Shown here: positions 9,662 through 18,413 of the stretch, piece by piece
Position numbering within the stretch: position 1 is the first letter of the stretch
How the letters are laid out: every line of letters starts with the position of its first letter
DNA from: Bacteroidetes bacterium OLB12
Lineage (GTDB): Bacteria; Bacteroidota; Bacteroidia; Cytophagales; Cyclobacteriaceae
DNA length: 45,809 bases
Direction: 5' to 3'
Assembly: GCA_001567185.1 (NCBI GenBank)
Contig: LNFR01000076.1
Coordinates: 1-45,809, forward strand
Made by a program: the position numbers and the translations under genes
Notes under the pieces: generated by a model
Database searches by the model: none
Told to the model about the DNA's origin: nothing
Seen by the model: the letters and a program-made list of their open reading frames with translations, nothing else

Positions 9662-10925
9662 ACAGGTTATCGATTTCAGCCACTACAAAGGTACTTCCGC
9701 CAATCAAAATTAAATCATCCGGTTTTGCATTTCGGGTTGCCGTTTGGATGGCTTCATTTACATCGGCTACAACTACCCCGTTAAGTCCTGCGGCTCTTGC
9801 ATATTCTGATAAAGAAGCTGCCTGCATCGCTCGTGGAATTTTTGCTTCACAAAAGTAATAGTGTGCGGAAGGTGGCAGGAGCTTTAAAATTTTTGATACA
9901 TCTTTATCCTTTACCATACCCAGCACCCAATGCAGGGTGTTGTACTTCAGGTTATGAAGCTGATTTAGTATTTCCTTTATCCCTGCTTCATTATGTCCGG
10001 TATCGCAAATAGTTAAAGGTTTATCATTTATCTTTTGCCATCGGCCTTTCAATCCGGTAAGGGCGGTAACATTTTTTAATCCTGCTGTTAACGAACTCAC
10101 CGGTATATGAAAACCAAGCAGTTGTAATTCATCAACCGCAGCAAGCACACCGGCTATGTTTTTTGCCTGGTATGAACCGCGTAAGTCGCACTCTATTTCA
10201 AACTGCGAATCTGACTTGCTGACTAAGTAGGTATTACTTTGTTTGCTTACCTGGTAGCGCTGATCGGCAAAGATGATTTTACTTTTTGTTTCGGTTGCTT
10301 TTGTGGTAAATACAGATTTTACTTCGGATTGTGTTTCGCTAATTACAACCGGAACATGAGGTTTAATAATTCCTGCTTTTTCAGATGCGATGGCCGGCAA
10401 CGTGTTGCCGAGCAAATCCATGTGATCCCAACTGATGTTGGTAATAATTGAAAGCACAGGCGTAACTACATTGGTGGAATCTAATCTTCCCCCCAGGCCG
10501 GTTTCTATTATGGCCACATCCACCTGTTGGCTTGCGAAATAATCAAAAGCCATGGCTACCGTAATTTCAAAGAACGAGGGTTGTATCTGGTTTATGTGTG
10601 GTTTAATGCGCTCTACGAAATCAACAACAAACTCCTGGCTTACTTCACATCCGTTAATTTTTATCCGCTCGGTAAATTCTTTTAAGTGTGGCGATGTGTA
10701 AAGACCTGTTCTATACCCTGCGGATTGCAAGATTGCAGCCAGCATGTGCGAAGTGCTGCCCTTGCCATTGGTGCCGGCCACATGCACACTCTTAAACTGG
10801 TGATTGGGATTGTTGAGTACCTGGCAAAGTGCAAGGGTGTTGGTTAAATCTTTCTTAAACGCTGTTGCGCCCACGCGCTGAAACATGGGCAGGCTTTTGT
10901 ATAAAAAATTCGACCGTCTCAACAT
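9660..10925 (-). CDS. folC: Bifunctional folylpolyglutamate synthase / dihydrofolate synthase
   Basis: Adds glutamate to dihydropteroate and to folates. 421 residues, the usual length. P-loop GTNGKGST at 51-58, then the Mur-ligase-like signatures LYTSPHLKEFTERI, VAIIETGLGGRLDSTNVV and the central-domain SWDHMDLLG; the C-terminal part has DTGHNEAG and ends FVVAEI. The first gene of a two-gene operon with trmB, with a 4-bp overlap. Confidence 0.96.
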   Translation of the reverse strand: MLRRSNFLYKSLPMFQRVGATAFKKDLTNTLALCQVLNNPNHQFKSVHVAGTNGKGSTSHMLAAILQSAGYRTGLYTSPHLKEFTERIKINGCEVSQEFVVDFVERIKPHINQIQPSFFEITVAMAFDYFASQQVDVAIIETGLGGRLDSTNVVTPVLSIITNISWDHMDLLGNTLPAIASEKAGIIKPHVPVVISETQSEVKSVFTTKATETKSKIIFADQRYQVSKQSNTYLVSKSDSQFEIECDLRGSYQAKNIAGVLAAVDELQLLGFHIPVSSLTAGLKNVTALTGLKGRWQKINDKPLTICDTGHNEAGIKEILNQLHNLKYNTLHWVLGMVKDKDVSKILKLLPPSAHYYFCEAKIPRAMQAASLSEYARAAGLNGVVVADVNEAIQTATRNAKPDDLILIGGSTFVVAEIDNL

Positions 10926-10963
10926 AATTCATGCGGGCACGAAATTATTGACTTTGTTGAAAT

Positions 10964-10991
10964 AAAAAAGGCCGCAAAAGCGGCCATTTTT
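10964..10991 (-). terminator. Rho-independent terminator, probably bidirectional
   Basis: A perfect 6-bp stem GGCCGC/GCGGCC with loop AAAA (10970-10985) is followed on the minus strand by six U (A-run 10964-10969) and on the plus strand by five T. It ends the 11009-11617 gene before folC. Confidence 0.85.
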
Positions 10992-11008
10992 ACCAGGTGC
11001 GATACCTG

Positions 11009-11617
11009 CTACTTTCCTATCTTAATAAGTTTGAAACCTAAAGAAACCTGAAACACCTGGTTTTTAGTTGCTTCAATGGATGGATCATCTTCGATCTTTG
11101 AAATGCCGAGGTTATACCGTGCATCAATCGTTAACCCAAATGGTAAATCCCATCCGGCACCAATTGCCACACTTACGTCTGATTTTTTGTAAGCGTCTTT
11201 AATATCGGCTTTGGTTTGAGGTTGATGGGTAATAGGATTGTAATCCGATTCGGCTGTGGTTAAGAAACCAAACTGAGGGCCAGCCTGAAGGTTGATTCCG
11301 GCAACGGTGTAAAGTTTTAATATTACCGGAATATTCACGTAACTGAAGTTGGCATCATAATCATCCGAATTGAATTTTACTTTTGATCCCTGCTGGGAAA
11401 AAATCACTTCGGGTTGAATACCAATTTTGGTTAGCTTGATTAAAGCGAAAGCGCCCCCATGAAAGCCCGTTCTACCTTTCCAGCTTGCATCCGGGTCGTT
11501 CACATCTACCTTGGCAAAATTAGGTCCGCCTTTAATACCCAGTGCAAACTGGGCCTGGGCGTTTGCCACCGTGTACGCGAAGGAGCCAACAAAAAGAAGG
11601 ATAATGAATTTTTTCAT
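11009..11617 (-). CDS. Outer-membrane beta-barrel protein (PorT-like, PF13568 type)
   Basis: About 202 residues from the ATG at 11617, chosen over one 21 bases upstream because it starts the signal peptide directly (MKKFIILLFVG, cleavage after ANA). The mature part has the usual eight-strand barrel pattern: ALGIKGGPNFAKV at the N-terminus, GIQPEVIFSQQGSK, YVNIPVILKLY, LQAGPQFGFL, and a final strand QVSLGFKLIKIG. This family is very common in Bacteroidota; most members have no known function. It has its own terminator at 10964-10991. Confidence 0.85.
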   Translation of the reverse strand: MKKFIILLFVGSFAYTVANAQAQFALGIKGGPNFAKVDVNDPDASWKGRTGFHGGAFALIKLTKIGIQPEVIFSQQGSKVKFNSDDYDANFSYVNIPVILKLYTVAGINLQAGPQFGFLTTAESDYNPITHQPQTKADIKDAYKKSDVSVAIGAGWDLPFGLTIDARYNLGISKIEDDPSIEATKNQVFQVSLGFKLIKIGK

Positions 11618-11747
11618 ACAGTTGAAGTTAGTTTTCAAGTTTAAGACAAATAACCTGCCAGATTCCCCTATTGTATTTCTTAAAGAGTTATATGATTATT
11701 CGTAAACGAAGTTATGAAGAAATTAATATTAAAATCCTCGATAAGAT

Positions 11748-12296
11748 TTAATCAATACCTAATTCCGGGTTTTTACCGCGAATCTTTCGGTAAAATGCAA
11801 GCAAGTTGTTAAAATCAGTTTCTGAATCGTTTGAACAATAAAGCGGTGTACCGATAACAATACATTTTTTATAGAAATCAAACCCAACCGGAATAATTGG
11901 TACGCCTGCTCCTTTTGCGATGTAGTAAAATCCTGTGCGCAGTTTATCCACTTTTTTTCGGGTTCCCTCTGGAGCCAGGGCCAAAATAAACTCATCGTGT
12001 CGATTAAATATATCTACTACCTGTTGCACCATATCGTGTCTTTGCGTGCGATCCACCGGATGCCCCCCCAACCAGCGAAAGAACCAGCCATAGGGAGGTT
12101 TGAATAAAGCATCTTTTCCTAAGAACCGTGCCCGTTGCAGGCGCAGAATACTTCGTGCCATTACACCAATCACAAAATCCCAGTTGCTGGTATGTGGAGC
12201 AACCGCAATGATATATTTCTTTAAATCCGGGGAAAATGTTCCTTCAATTTTCCATCCCATGATTTTAAAAATCAAAATATATAGCGGCCTGAGCAT
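11748..12296 (-). CDS. PlsC-type lysophospholipid acyltransferase
   Basis: 182 residues of the 1-acyl-glycerol-3-phosphate acyltransferase family. The catalytic H-x4-D motif is HTSNWD (His35, Asp40), the second motif is LAPEGTRKK (EGTR at 110-113), and PIIPVGFD is the fourth family block. One N-terminal hydrophobic stretch could anchor it to the inner membrane. Substrate cannot be told from sequence. Its ATG overlaps the hutU TAA by one base (TAATG), making it the last gene of a chain of overlapping genes that starts at 15972. Confidence 0.9.
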   Translation of the reverse strand: MLRPLYILIFKIMGWKIEGTFSPDLKKYIIAVAPHTSNWDFVIGVMARSILRLQRARFLGKDALFKPPYGWFFRWLGGHPVDRTQRHDMVQQVVDIFNRHDEFILALAPEGTRKKVDKLRTGFYYIAKGAGVPIIPVGFDFYKKCIVIGTPLYCSNDSETDFNNLLAFYRKIRGKNPELGID

Positions 12297-14291
12297 TACA
12301 ACAGGTTGTTAAGCAATGTATCGTCTGCCGGGTAAGGGATGGTTATTTTAAACTGATCGGATTGTTCTTTCCGGATTGCCGAAAGTGCCCCTTCCGTTTC
12401 GGGCCCAGGCCCTGCGCGCAATGCCATTGTTCACATCAAAGTAAAGCATGTTTTTTTAACTTTCTTTCTGCGGAAGCAGAACCATCCAGCAACATACCAA
12501 ACCCGCCATTAATCACCTCGCCCCAACCTACGCCTCCCCCATTGTGAATGGAAACCCACGTAGCACCCCGAAACGAATCGCCAATTACATTGTGAATGGC
12601 CATGTCTGCGGTAAACCGCGACCCATCATAAATGTTTGAAGTTTCGCGATAGGGACTATCGGTTCCGGATACATCGTGATGATCGCGCCCCAATACCACC
12701 GGCCCGATTTTACCTTGTGCAATGGCATGGTTAAATGCTTGCGCAATCTTAATGCGACCTTCCGAGTTAGCATACAGTATCCGCGCTTGCGAACCTACCA
12801 CCAACTTGTTTGCTTTTGCGGATTTAATCCAGTTGATATTATCAGCTAGTTGCGATTTAATTTCTGCATCGGCTGATTGATGAATTTGTTCAAGTACTTC
12901 CAGTGCCAGCTTATCGGTATAATCAAGATCACTCTCTTTACAAGAAGTACACACCCACCTAAACGGACCAAAACCATAATCGAAACACATAGGGCCCATA
13001 ATGTCCTGCACATACGATGGGTAGCGGAATGAAACACCATCGGCCGCCATTACTTCAGCACCGGCCCGCGATGCTTCCAGCAAGAATGCATTTCCATAAT
13101 CGAAGAAATAGGTTCCTCTTGCTACATGTTTGTTGATAGCCGTAGCATGCCTGCGCAAGGTTTGCTGAACCAGTTCCCTGAATGTAGCCGGATTGGCCGC
13201 CATTAATTCGTTGGCCTCTTCATAACTCAACCCTACCGGATAATACCCACCTGCCCAGGGGTTGTGCAACGAAGTTTGATCCGAACCGAGATCAATAAAA
13301 ATATTTTCAGCATCAAATTTTTCCCACACATCCACTACGTTGCCCTGGTAGGCAATGGAAACTACTTCTTTATTTTCTTTTGCCTGCCTAACACGTTCTA
13401 CCAGTTTATTCAGATCAAAAATTACTTCATCCACCCACCCCTGCTCATGCCTTTTGTTGGTTGCTTTTATGTTTACTTCGGCTACCACGGTAATACAACC
13501 CGCAATGTTTCCGGCTTTGGGCTGGGCACCACTCATCCCTCCTAACCCTGAGGTTACAAACAATTTGCCGGCAAGGCCATCACCACCTTTTGAAATTTTT
13601 CTACCTGCATTCAGAATGGTAATGTTAGTACCATGCACAATGCCTTGTGGCCCGATATACATGTAACTTCCGGCTGTCATCTGGCCATACTGTGTTACAC
13701 CCAAGGCGTTATATTTTTCCCAATCATCGGGTTTGGAGTAATTGGGTATCATCATTCCGTTGGTAACAACCACACGGGGCGCTTCGGTGGATGATGGGAA
13801 CAAACCCATCGGATGGCCGGAATACATGTGCAGCGTTTGATCATCCGTCATGGTGGCCAGGTATTGCATGGTAAGTAAATACTGACCCCAATTTTGAAAC
13901 ACAGCCCCGTTGCCACCATACGTAATTAACTCGTGCGGATGCTGGGCCACAGCCGGATCAAGATTATTTTGAATCATGAGCATGATGGCCGCGGCTTGTT
14001 TTGATCGGTGCGGGTATTCATCCATAGCACGTGCAACCATTTTATAATCCGGACGGAAACGATACATGTAGATGCGCCCGTAGGTTTCCAGCTCTTCCAA
14101 AAATTCGGAGGCCAATATTGCATGGTGATTGGGATGAAAATACCTAAGTGCATTGCGCACGGCCAATATTTTTTCATCCTTTGATAATATCTCCTTTCTT
14201 TTTGGAGCGTGGCTTACCGTAGGTCGTACGGTTTTTTTGCCGGAAGTTTATCCGGAATACCTTGAAGAATTAATGTTTTGAAATCGTTCAT
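12296..14291 (-). CDS. hutU: Urocanate hydratase (three frameshifts)
   Basis: Converts urocanate to imidazolonepropionate in histidine breakdown, with NAD+ as a catalytic cofactor. The main frame carries unmistakable HutU sequence: NGAVFQNWGQYLLTMQYLA, TAGSYMYIGPQGIVHGT, VTSGLGGMSGAQPKA, and the end SIHNGGGVGWGE. Three single-base errors break it: a missing C near 14222-14225 (PYD to PTVSHAPKRK), an extra A in the run 12451-12457 (before MLYFDVNNGIARRAW), and an extra G near 12394-12397. Joined, it has 664 residues, the size of the long Bacteroidota form. ATG at 14291 overlaps the patatin stop (ATGA). No other hut gene is in the window. Confidence 0.95.
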
Positions 14292-15051
14292 GCAGCTATT
14301 TGTTGAAACTGTTGTGCTGTAAAGTTTTCCTTAACGAAGCGATAGCCGTACTCAAAAATTTCCTGGCCTTTACTCAGATCCATACTGCTGTATCGATCCA
14401 TACCGGGTGGATCAATCCATACATCGCAAAGTTGCTTGCTAACCTGCACGTTAGAATTAATTGCGATCAACAAACTTCTTTCAATCACCAATTAATGTTT
14501 GTAACATCAAAGTCGGCACTAATATGATTGCAATGGCTGCCCACCAGCATATCGCACTGGTTTCGGATTGCTTTTGCAGGAAGGTTATCGAGCAAGCCAC
14601 CATCCACATAAAGGTTTTGGTCAATCTGCATGGGATTAAAGATGGCCGGTATGCTGCAGGAAGCCATTATGGTTGAAATCAATTCTCCGGAGTTGAAGTA
14701 TTGAACCTGGCCATTTCGAATGTTGGTGGCTGCCACCGTTAACGGAAGTTTTAGTTTCGAAAAGTCGTTATCGGGAATATTTTTAAGCAACACCTCTTTT
14801 AAGCCATTCATGGTAAGCAGGCCTGTCCAGGTAAATGCAGGACGCAGCGCATTGAATATACTCAGGTTTTTTACCAACTGAAAAATTTTGTCGGGTTTAT
14901 GGCCGGCAGCATAGAGCGCCCCTACAATGGAGCCTGCGCTTGTTCCGGCAATACAGTCAAATCCAATGTTCATTTCCTCCAATGCTTTCAGCACACCAAT
15001 ATGGGCCATCCCCCGCACTCCACCACCCGATAGCACCAGTCCGCGTTTCAT
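14288..15051 (-). CDS. Patatin-like phospholipase / esterase (frameshifted)
   Basis: Serine lipid hydrolase with a Ser-Asp dyad. Oxyanion motif SGGGVRGMAHIG at 8-19, nucleophile elbow GTSAGS with Ser at 39, and the dyad Asp in VDGGLLDNLP at about 149. The frame breaks near 14485-14490, where one base is missing after TNINW; the second frame continues with ERSLLIAIN and WIDPPGMDRYSS, the normal RssA/YlbK-type ending. Joined it has 254 residues. It overlaps the upstream small ORF and the downstream hutU by ATGA at both ends. Confidence 0.92.
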
Positions 15052-15131
15052 GGGTTTACAGTTTTTATCTCGGGAAATTCATAACCCAACCCATACTTGC
15101 TTTGCAGAAAGTATTTATTGGAACCTTTCAT
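15048..15131 (-). CDS. Small ORF of 27 residues between the MBL hydrolase and patatin
   Basis: ATG at 15131 overlaps the MBL-hydrolase stop (ATGA) and its TGA at 15048-15050 overlaps the patatin ATG (ATGA). The product starts MKGSNKYFLQSKYGLGYEF and has no membrane segment. A start and a stop placed exactly at both neighbours' codons argue that it is translated. The alternative is that it is a C-terminal extension of the MBL protein split off by one missing base, which the error rate in this sequence makes possible. No homologue known to me. Confidence 0.5.
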   Translation of the reverse strand: MKGSNKYFLQSKYGLGYEFPEIKTVNP

Positions 15132-15972
15132 AGAATCTCGTTAAGTGAAAAGGTTTTGTCCAACCGCACGCCTTTTTCAGTATGTTTAACGGTGCAACAT
15201 TCATGCTGCGGGTCGTGTTCTAAAAAAAGAATGTAGTTGTTATCAGCCGCCTCATTCAGAAATGCCGCTTTTTCTTCCAGGGTTAGCAAAGGCCGGGTAT
15301 CATAACCCATTACATAGGGCAACGGAATGTGCCCTACGGATGGCAACAAATCGGCCATAAAACAAATGGTGTGGTTCTTAAACCTGATTTTTGGAATCAT
15401 CATTTTATCGGTATGACCGGATGCGTAAAAGATATCCATAAAATCAAATGGATTTGAACGTTCATCTTTTTCATGAATAAACCGGAGTTGCCCACTCTCT
15501 TGTATGGGCAAAATGTTCTCTTTGAGGAACTTGCTTTTTCGCGTGCGTTGGGTTGTGTGGCCCATTGCCAATGCGCTTCATTAGACCAATAGGTTGCACG
15601 GGCAAAAGTTGTTACCAGTTTATCGCCCGCTCTTTTTATGCCGCCCCCGCAATGATCGAAATGCAAATGACTAAGGAACATATCCGTTACATCATCGGTT
15701 GAAAAGCCGGCCTGCTTCAGGGAGCCCGCTAATGTATCGGTTCCATTCAGGTAATAATGACTGAAGAATTTTTCGTCTTGTTTGTTACCCAATCCATTGT
15801 CGATAAGCATTAAGGTATTGCCTGCTTCAATAAGCAAACAGCGCATGGCCCAATTGCAAAGGTTGCGCTCATCAGGCGGATTGGTTTTTTGCCAGATGGA
15901 TTTGGGTACCACACCAAACATGGCTCCGCCATCTAACTTAAAAAAACCGGTATTGATTACATGAAGATTCAA
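15128..15972 (-). CDS. MBL-fold metallo-hydrolase (frameshifted)
   Basis: Metallo-beta-lactamase-fold hydrolase of the lactonase-like type. Metal site SHLHFDHCGG (His102, His104, Asp106, His107); later ligand regions YASGHTDKM and LFLEHDP. One T is missing near 15527-15531, between NAREKAS and FLKENILPIQ; joined it has 281 residues. No ATG is available: the frame opens after a stop at 15985-15987 and the best start is TTG at 15972, inside a 14-bp repeat array that covers the 5' end. Substrate unknown; N-acyl-homoserine lactonases and other hydrolases share this form. Confidence 0.88.
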
Positions 15973-15981
15973 GATTTCAAA

Positions 15982-16068
15982 GATTTAAAATTCAAAAGTC
16001 AAATTACTAATTTTGAATTTTAAATCTTGAATTTTAAATCTTGAATTTAAAATCTTGAATTTTGAAAT
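15982..16068. repeat. 14-bp tandem repeat array with a matching inverted copy
   Basis: Four head-to-tail copies of TTGAATTTTAAATC (16013-16026, 16027-16040, 16041-16054, 16055-16068, the last two with changes). A perfect 16-bp inverted repeat joins 15982-15997 and 16011-16026, so the accA-MBL gap can fold into a long AT hairpin. The array touches the accA stop and supplies the TTG start of the MBL gene. Confidence 0.9.
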
Positions 16069-17018
16069 TATTCTTTCACAACACCCATCGAAGTAAATTT
16101 TTCGATGCGTTGGTTAATGCGATCTTCCGGTGATAGTTTATTCAACTCGGTTGTAAGTTGTACAATCACCTTCTTTACTTCGGCTGCCATTGCCTTTACA
16201 TCGGTATGGGCGCCACCGAGCGGCTCTTTGATTACACCATCAATCAGTTTAAGCGCATGCATATCTTTGGAGGATAACTTGAGCAGTTCGGCCGCTTGTT
16301 CTTTAAAGTCCCAGCTGCGCCATAGAATGGCCGAACAGTTTTCGGGCGAGATAACCGAATACCAGGAGTTTTCCAGCATGAGTACACGATCGCCAATGGC
16401 AATTCCTAACGCCCCGCCCGAAGCGCCCTCGCCAATTATGATACAGATAACCGGAACCTTTAGCATAAACATTTCTTTCAGGTTGCGGGCAATGGCTTCA
16501 CCCTGGCCGCGTTCTTCGGCTTCCAGGCCCGGAAATGCACCCGGGGTATCTATAAAAGTTACAATCGGTTTGTTAAACTTTTCGGCAAGTTTCATCAGGC
16601 GCAGCGCCTTCCGGTAGCCTTCCGGGTTAGCCATACCAAAGTTGCGTAGTTGGCGTTGCTTGGTGTTACGGCCTTTTTGTTGGCCAATTAACATATAGGT
16701 TTGACCGTCAATAGTACCGAAGCCTCCAATCATAGCTTTATCATCGCTTACGGTACGATCGCCATGCAGTTCAATAAAGTCGGTGGTAATTTCGTAGATG
16801 TAATCTAATGTATAAGGCCTGTCGGGGTGGCGCGACAACTGCACGCGTTGCCAGCCGGTAAGGTTTTCGAACGTTTCTTTTTTCAAGTCGGTTATCTTCT
16901 TTTCCAACGCCTGGATAGCGCCCTTCACTGAATCATCGCTGTCGTTAGCAAGATGTTTCATGTCAGCTAATTTGCCCTCCAATTCTGCGATGGGCTTTTC
17001 AAAATCCAAAAGATTCAT
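16068..17018 (-). CDS. accA: Acetyl-CoA carboxylase carboxyltransferase subunit alpha
   Basis: With AccD, transfers CO2 from carboxybiotin to acetyl-CoA, the first step of fatty acid synthesis. 316 residues, typical length. N-terminal coiled helix, then the crotonase-like core: [25 protein letters not shown], the oxyanion-bearing IGQQKGR and [11 protein letters not shown], and [15 protein letters not shown] perfect -7 box lies at 17047-17054. Confidence 0.97.
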   Translation of the reverse strand: MNLLDFEKPIAELEGKLADMKHLANDSDDSVKGAIQALEKKITDLKKETFENLTGWQRVQLSRHPDRPYTLDYIYEITTDFIELHGDRTVSDDKAMIGGFGTIDGQTYMLIGQQKGRNTKQRQLRNFGMANPEGYRKALRLMKLAEKFNKPIVTFIDTPGAFPGLEAEERGQGEAIARNLKEMFMLKVPVICIIIGEGASGGALGIAIGDRVLMLENSWYSVISPENCSAILWRSWDFKEQAAELLKLSSKDMHALKLIDGVIKEPLGGAHTDVKAMAAEVKKVIVQLTTELNKLSPEDRINQRIEKFTSMGVVKE

Positions 17019-17046
17019 TGCCCTGGGTTAGTTATAAACAAGGCTA

Positions 17047-17054
17047 CAAAATTA
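17047..17054 (-). promoter_or_regulatory. -7 box of the accA promoter
   Basis: Minus strand reads TAATTTTG, an exact TAnnTTTG match, with a predicted transcript start about 22 bases before the accA ATG. No good -33 TTTG is present at the usual distance. Confidence 0.5.
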
Positions 17055-17122
17055 GAAGATTTTTGAAATAGCGGTTCTTTATGTAAGGATATGACGCCAG
17101 CCGGGTTGGGGATAAAACAAAA

Positions 17123-17157
17123 AAAGTCCTGCCGGATTACTCCGCAGGACCTTGTTT
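17123..17157 (-). terminator. Terminator after the 27-aa membrane peptide gene
   Basis: Approximate bounds. On the minus strand GTCCTGC...GCAGGAC forms a stem of 7 bp extended by GGA/TCC with a small bulge, followed by a run of seven T (A-run just upstream of 17126 on the plus strand). It separates the small gene from accA. Confidence 0.8.
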
Positions 17158-17175
17158 ATTCAGTTAGTTGACGAA

Positions 17176-17259
17176 TTACAGGATGATGAGCACCAGGATG
17201 ATAGCCTCTATCAACAGGGCATTCAGCAAGCCTTTCAGAAAAAGTGGTCTCTTGTCCAT
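17176..17259 (-). CDS. 27-residue single-span membrane peptide
   Basis: Starts MDKRPLFLKGLLNALLIEA and ends in a run of Ile, Leu and Val. Three positive charges at the N-terminus (Lys3, Arg4, Lys9) and one Glu (residue 18) inside an otherwise hydrophobic helix of about 17 residues suggest a single inner-membrane span. It has its own promoter (17280-17310) and terminator (17123-17157), so it is a complete one-gene transcription unit. I do not recognise a family; a regulatory small membrane protein or a type I toxin-like peptide are both possible. Confidence 0.6.
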   Translation of the reverse strand: MDKRPLFLKGLLNALLIEAIILVLIIL

Positions 17260-17279
17260 AGCTTAAAAAAATTATAAGT

Positions 17280-17310
17280 CAAAAATATCCGTATGCCGGC
17301 CTGGCTAAAA
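17280..17310 (-). promoter_or_regulatory. Promoter of the 27-aa membrane peptide gene
   Basis: Minus strand: TTTT, a 19-base spacer, then TATTTTTG (17280-17287), an exact TAnnTTTG. Transcript start is expected near 17276, leaving a leader of about 16 bases. Confidence 0.6.
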
Positions 17311-17804
17311 CCCAAAACCGATAAACGGCCTTTTTTCGGGATAAAATCCCATTTTTGGCTTTTTAAAGCAATCGATTTCGGGGAAATGACGCTAATCCGG
17401 CCGATTGGCGGCTTTTATTGGTTTCAGTTTATCTGGAAAGTTGCCGGTGAAGGTTGGATGGTGGTCAGCGACCAACATCAACTACGGCACAAGCGGGACG
17501 CTTGCGCCCGATTGGGGTTCACTTGTTTCAAAGGTTGTTGGTGAGCCACTCGCGCACCTTCACACAACACCAACAAAGGCGGAGGGAAGGGAGTGGTTTA
17601 AGCTGGGTTTAAGCACGCGGAGTCCCTGCCTGCCGCAGGCAAGCCCGAAACGGGAGACTCCGCTGGGAAGAAAAAGGCTCTGCTGGGAAGGAACTCACCA
17701 GCATCAACTCTTGGTAACGCATTGGAAGAAAAATTTTTTCTTTTTTATATTTTCTGTAGGGGTAGCTTCCAATTGGATTGTCATGAAGCAAAATACAAGT
17801 TGCT
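17311..17804. other. Gene-free region with repeats before the DUF6134 gene
   Basis: About 500 bases with no credible gene. It holds a GGGAT/ATCCC hairpin followed by ATTTTT (about 17339-17355), a short TGGTC/GACCA hairpin (17462-17474), the first copy of the 190-bp repeat (17484-17673), another copy of the CTCCGCTGGGAAGG-like motif (17679-17692), and a weak promoter candidate (TTGG, 20 bases, TATATTTT at 17746-17753). Open frames that cross it translate the repeat and look like noise. Confidence 0.7.
17484..17673. repeat. 190-bp dispersed hairpin-rich repeat, copy 1
   Basis: Nearly identical to 20729-20919, same orientation, one length difference. It contains four inverted repeats: GGCACAAGCG/CGCTTGCGCC (one mismatch), TTGTTGGTG/CACCAACAA, GCCTGC-C-GCAGGC and GGAGTC/GACTCC. 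It has no coding pattern. Confidence 0.9.
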
Positions 17805-18413
17805 ATGCATCGGATCGCCTCCCTTGTTACATTATGGGTTTGCCTTAGTTTGTTTCTGAAAGATGCTGAAGGGAACTCCCGTCTTCAGTTGGCGGTAGTA
17901 CACAATGGAGATTCAGTAGGCTCTTTACTGATCGAACAACGCATTCATGGGGATGAGACAACTTATACCCTCACCTCACAAGTATCTGTTCAATTTCTGG
18001 TTCAATTTCTGGTTGAAGAGCAGATTGTTGATGTATTTAACGATGGGCTGCTGGTACATTCTTCTCACCAGCGCCATATTAATGGTGTATTGAAAGCCAC
18101 ACATGCCCTCACTCGCAAGGCAGACAAATACCAGGTGGTTGATAAAGATAACCGCTTTTACCAGCTCCATGAAAAAATTCTGGCTACCGTGGTGTCCATC
18201 TACTTTCATGAGCCACATCCGGGTCAGTGGGTGTACTCGCAGAACTACAAAAAGTTGTTGCCTTTAGAGAAAACGGGTGAGGGATGTTATCGCATTCAGT
18301 TGCCGAATGGTACCACCAGCAAGTACCGATATCTGTCGGGGGTGTTGAGCGAAGTTGAGACTAATACGCACATCGGTACATTAAAATTTATTAATAAACA
18401 TATTGAAAGATGA
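17805..18413 (+). CDS. DUF6134-type exported protein
   Basis: 202 residues, signal peptide about 1-23. The pattern (LAVVHNGDSVGSLLIEQ, then HSSHQRHINGV, SIYFHEPHPGQWVYSQNY, YRIQLPNG) matches DUF6134 proteins of Cytophagales, probably periplasmic beta-sandwich proteins without known function. A 12-bp exact tandem duplication (17988-18011) duplicates VQFL. First gene of a three-gene operon; its TGA overlaps the SDR start (ATGA). Confidence 0.75.
   Translation: MHRIASLVTLWVCLSLFLKDAEGNSRLQLAVVHNGDSVGSLLIEQRIHGDETTYTLTSQVSVQFLVQFLVEEQIVDVFNDGLLVHSSHQRHINGVLKATHALTRKADKYQVVDKDNRFYQLHEKILATVVSIYFHEPHPGQWVYSQNYKKLLPLEKTGEGCYRIQLPNGTTSKYRYLSGVLSEVETNTHIGTLKFINKHIER

Noticed and set aside
13264-13666. 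Plus-strand ORFs opposite hutU
   Set aside because: Shadows of the well-conserved hutU frame.
15982-16068. CRISPR array
   Set aside because: The 14-bp units follow each other without spacers and no cas gene is present.
17722-17753. Promoter TTGG-N20-TATATTTT for the DUF6134 operon
   Set aside because: The last base and the -33 box both deviate from the consensus in an AT-rich stretch; listed only as a weak candidate.
17293-17848. Open frames of 83 and 147 codons over the repeat region
   Set aside because: They translate the 190-bp repeat, have no signal or domain, and the same frame reappears in the second repeat copy at 20747-21031. Typical noise from a non-coding repeat.
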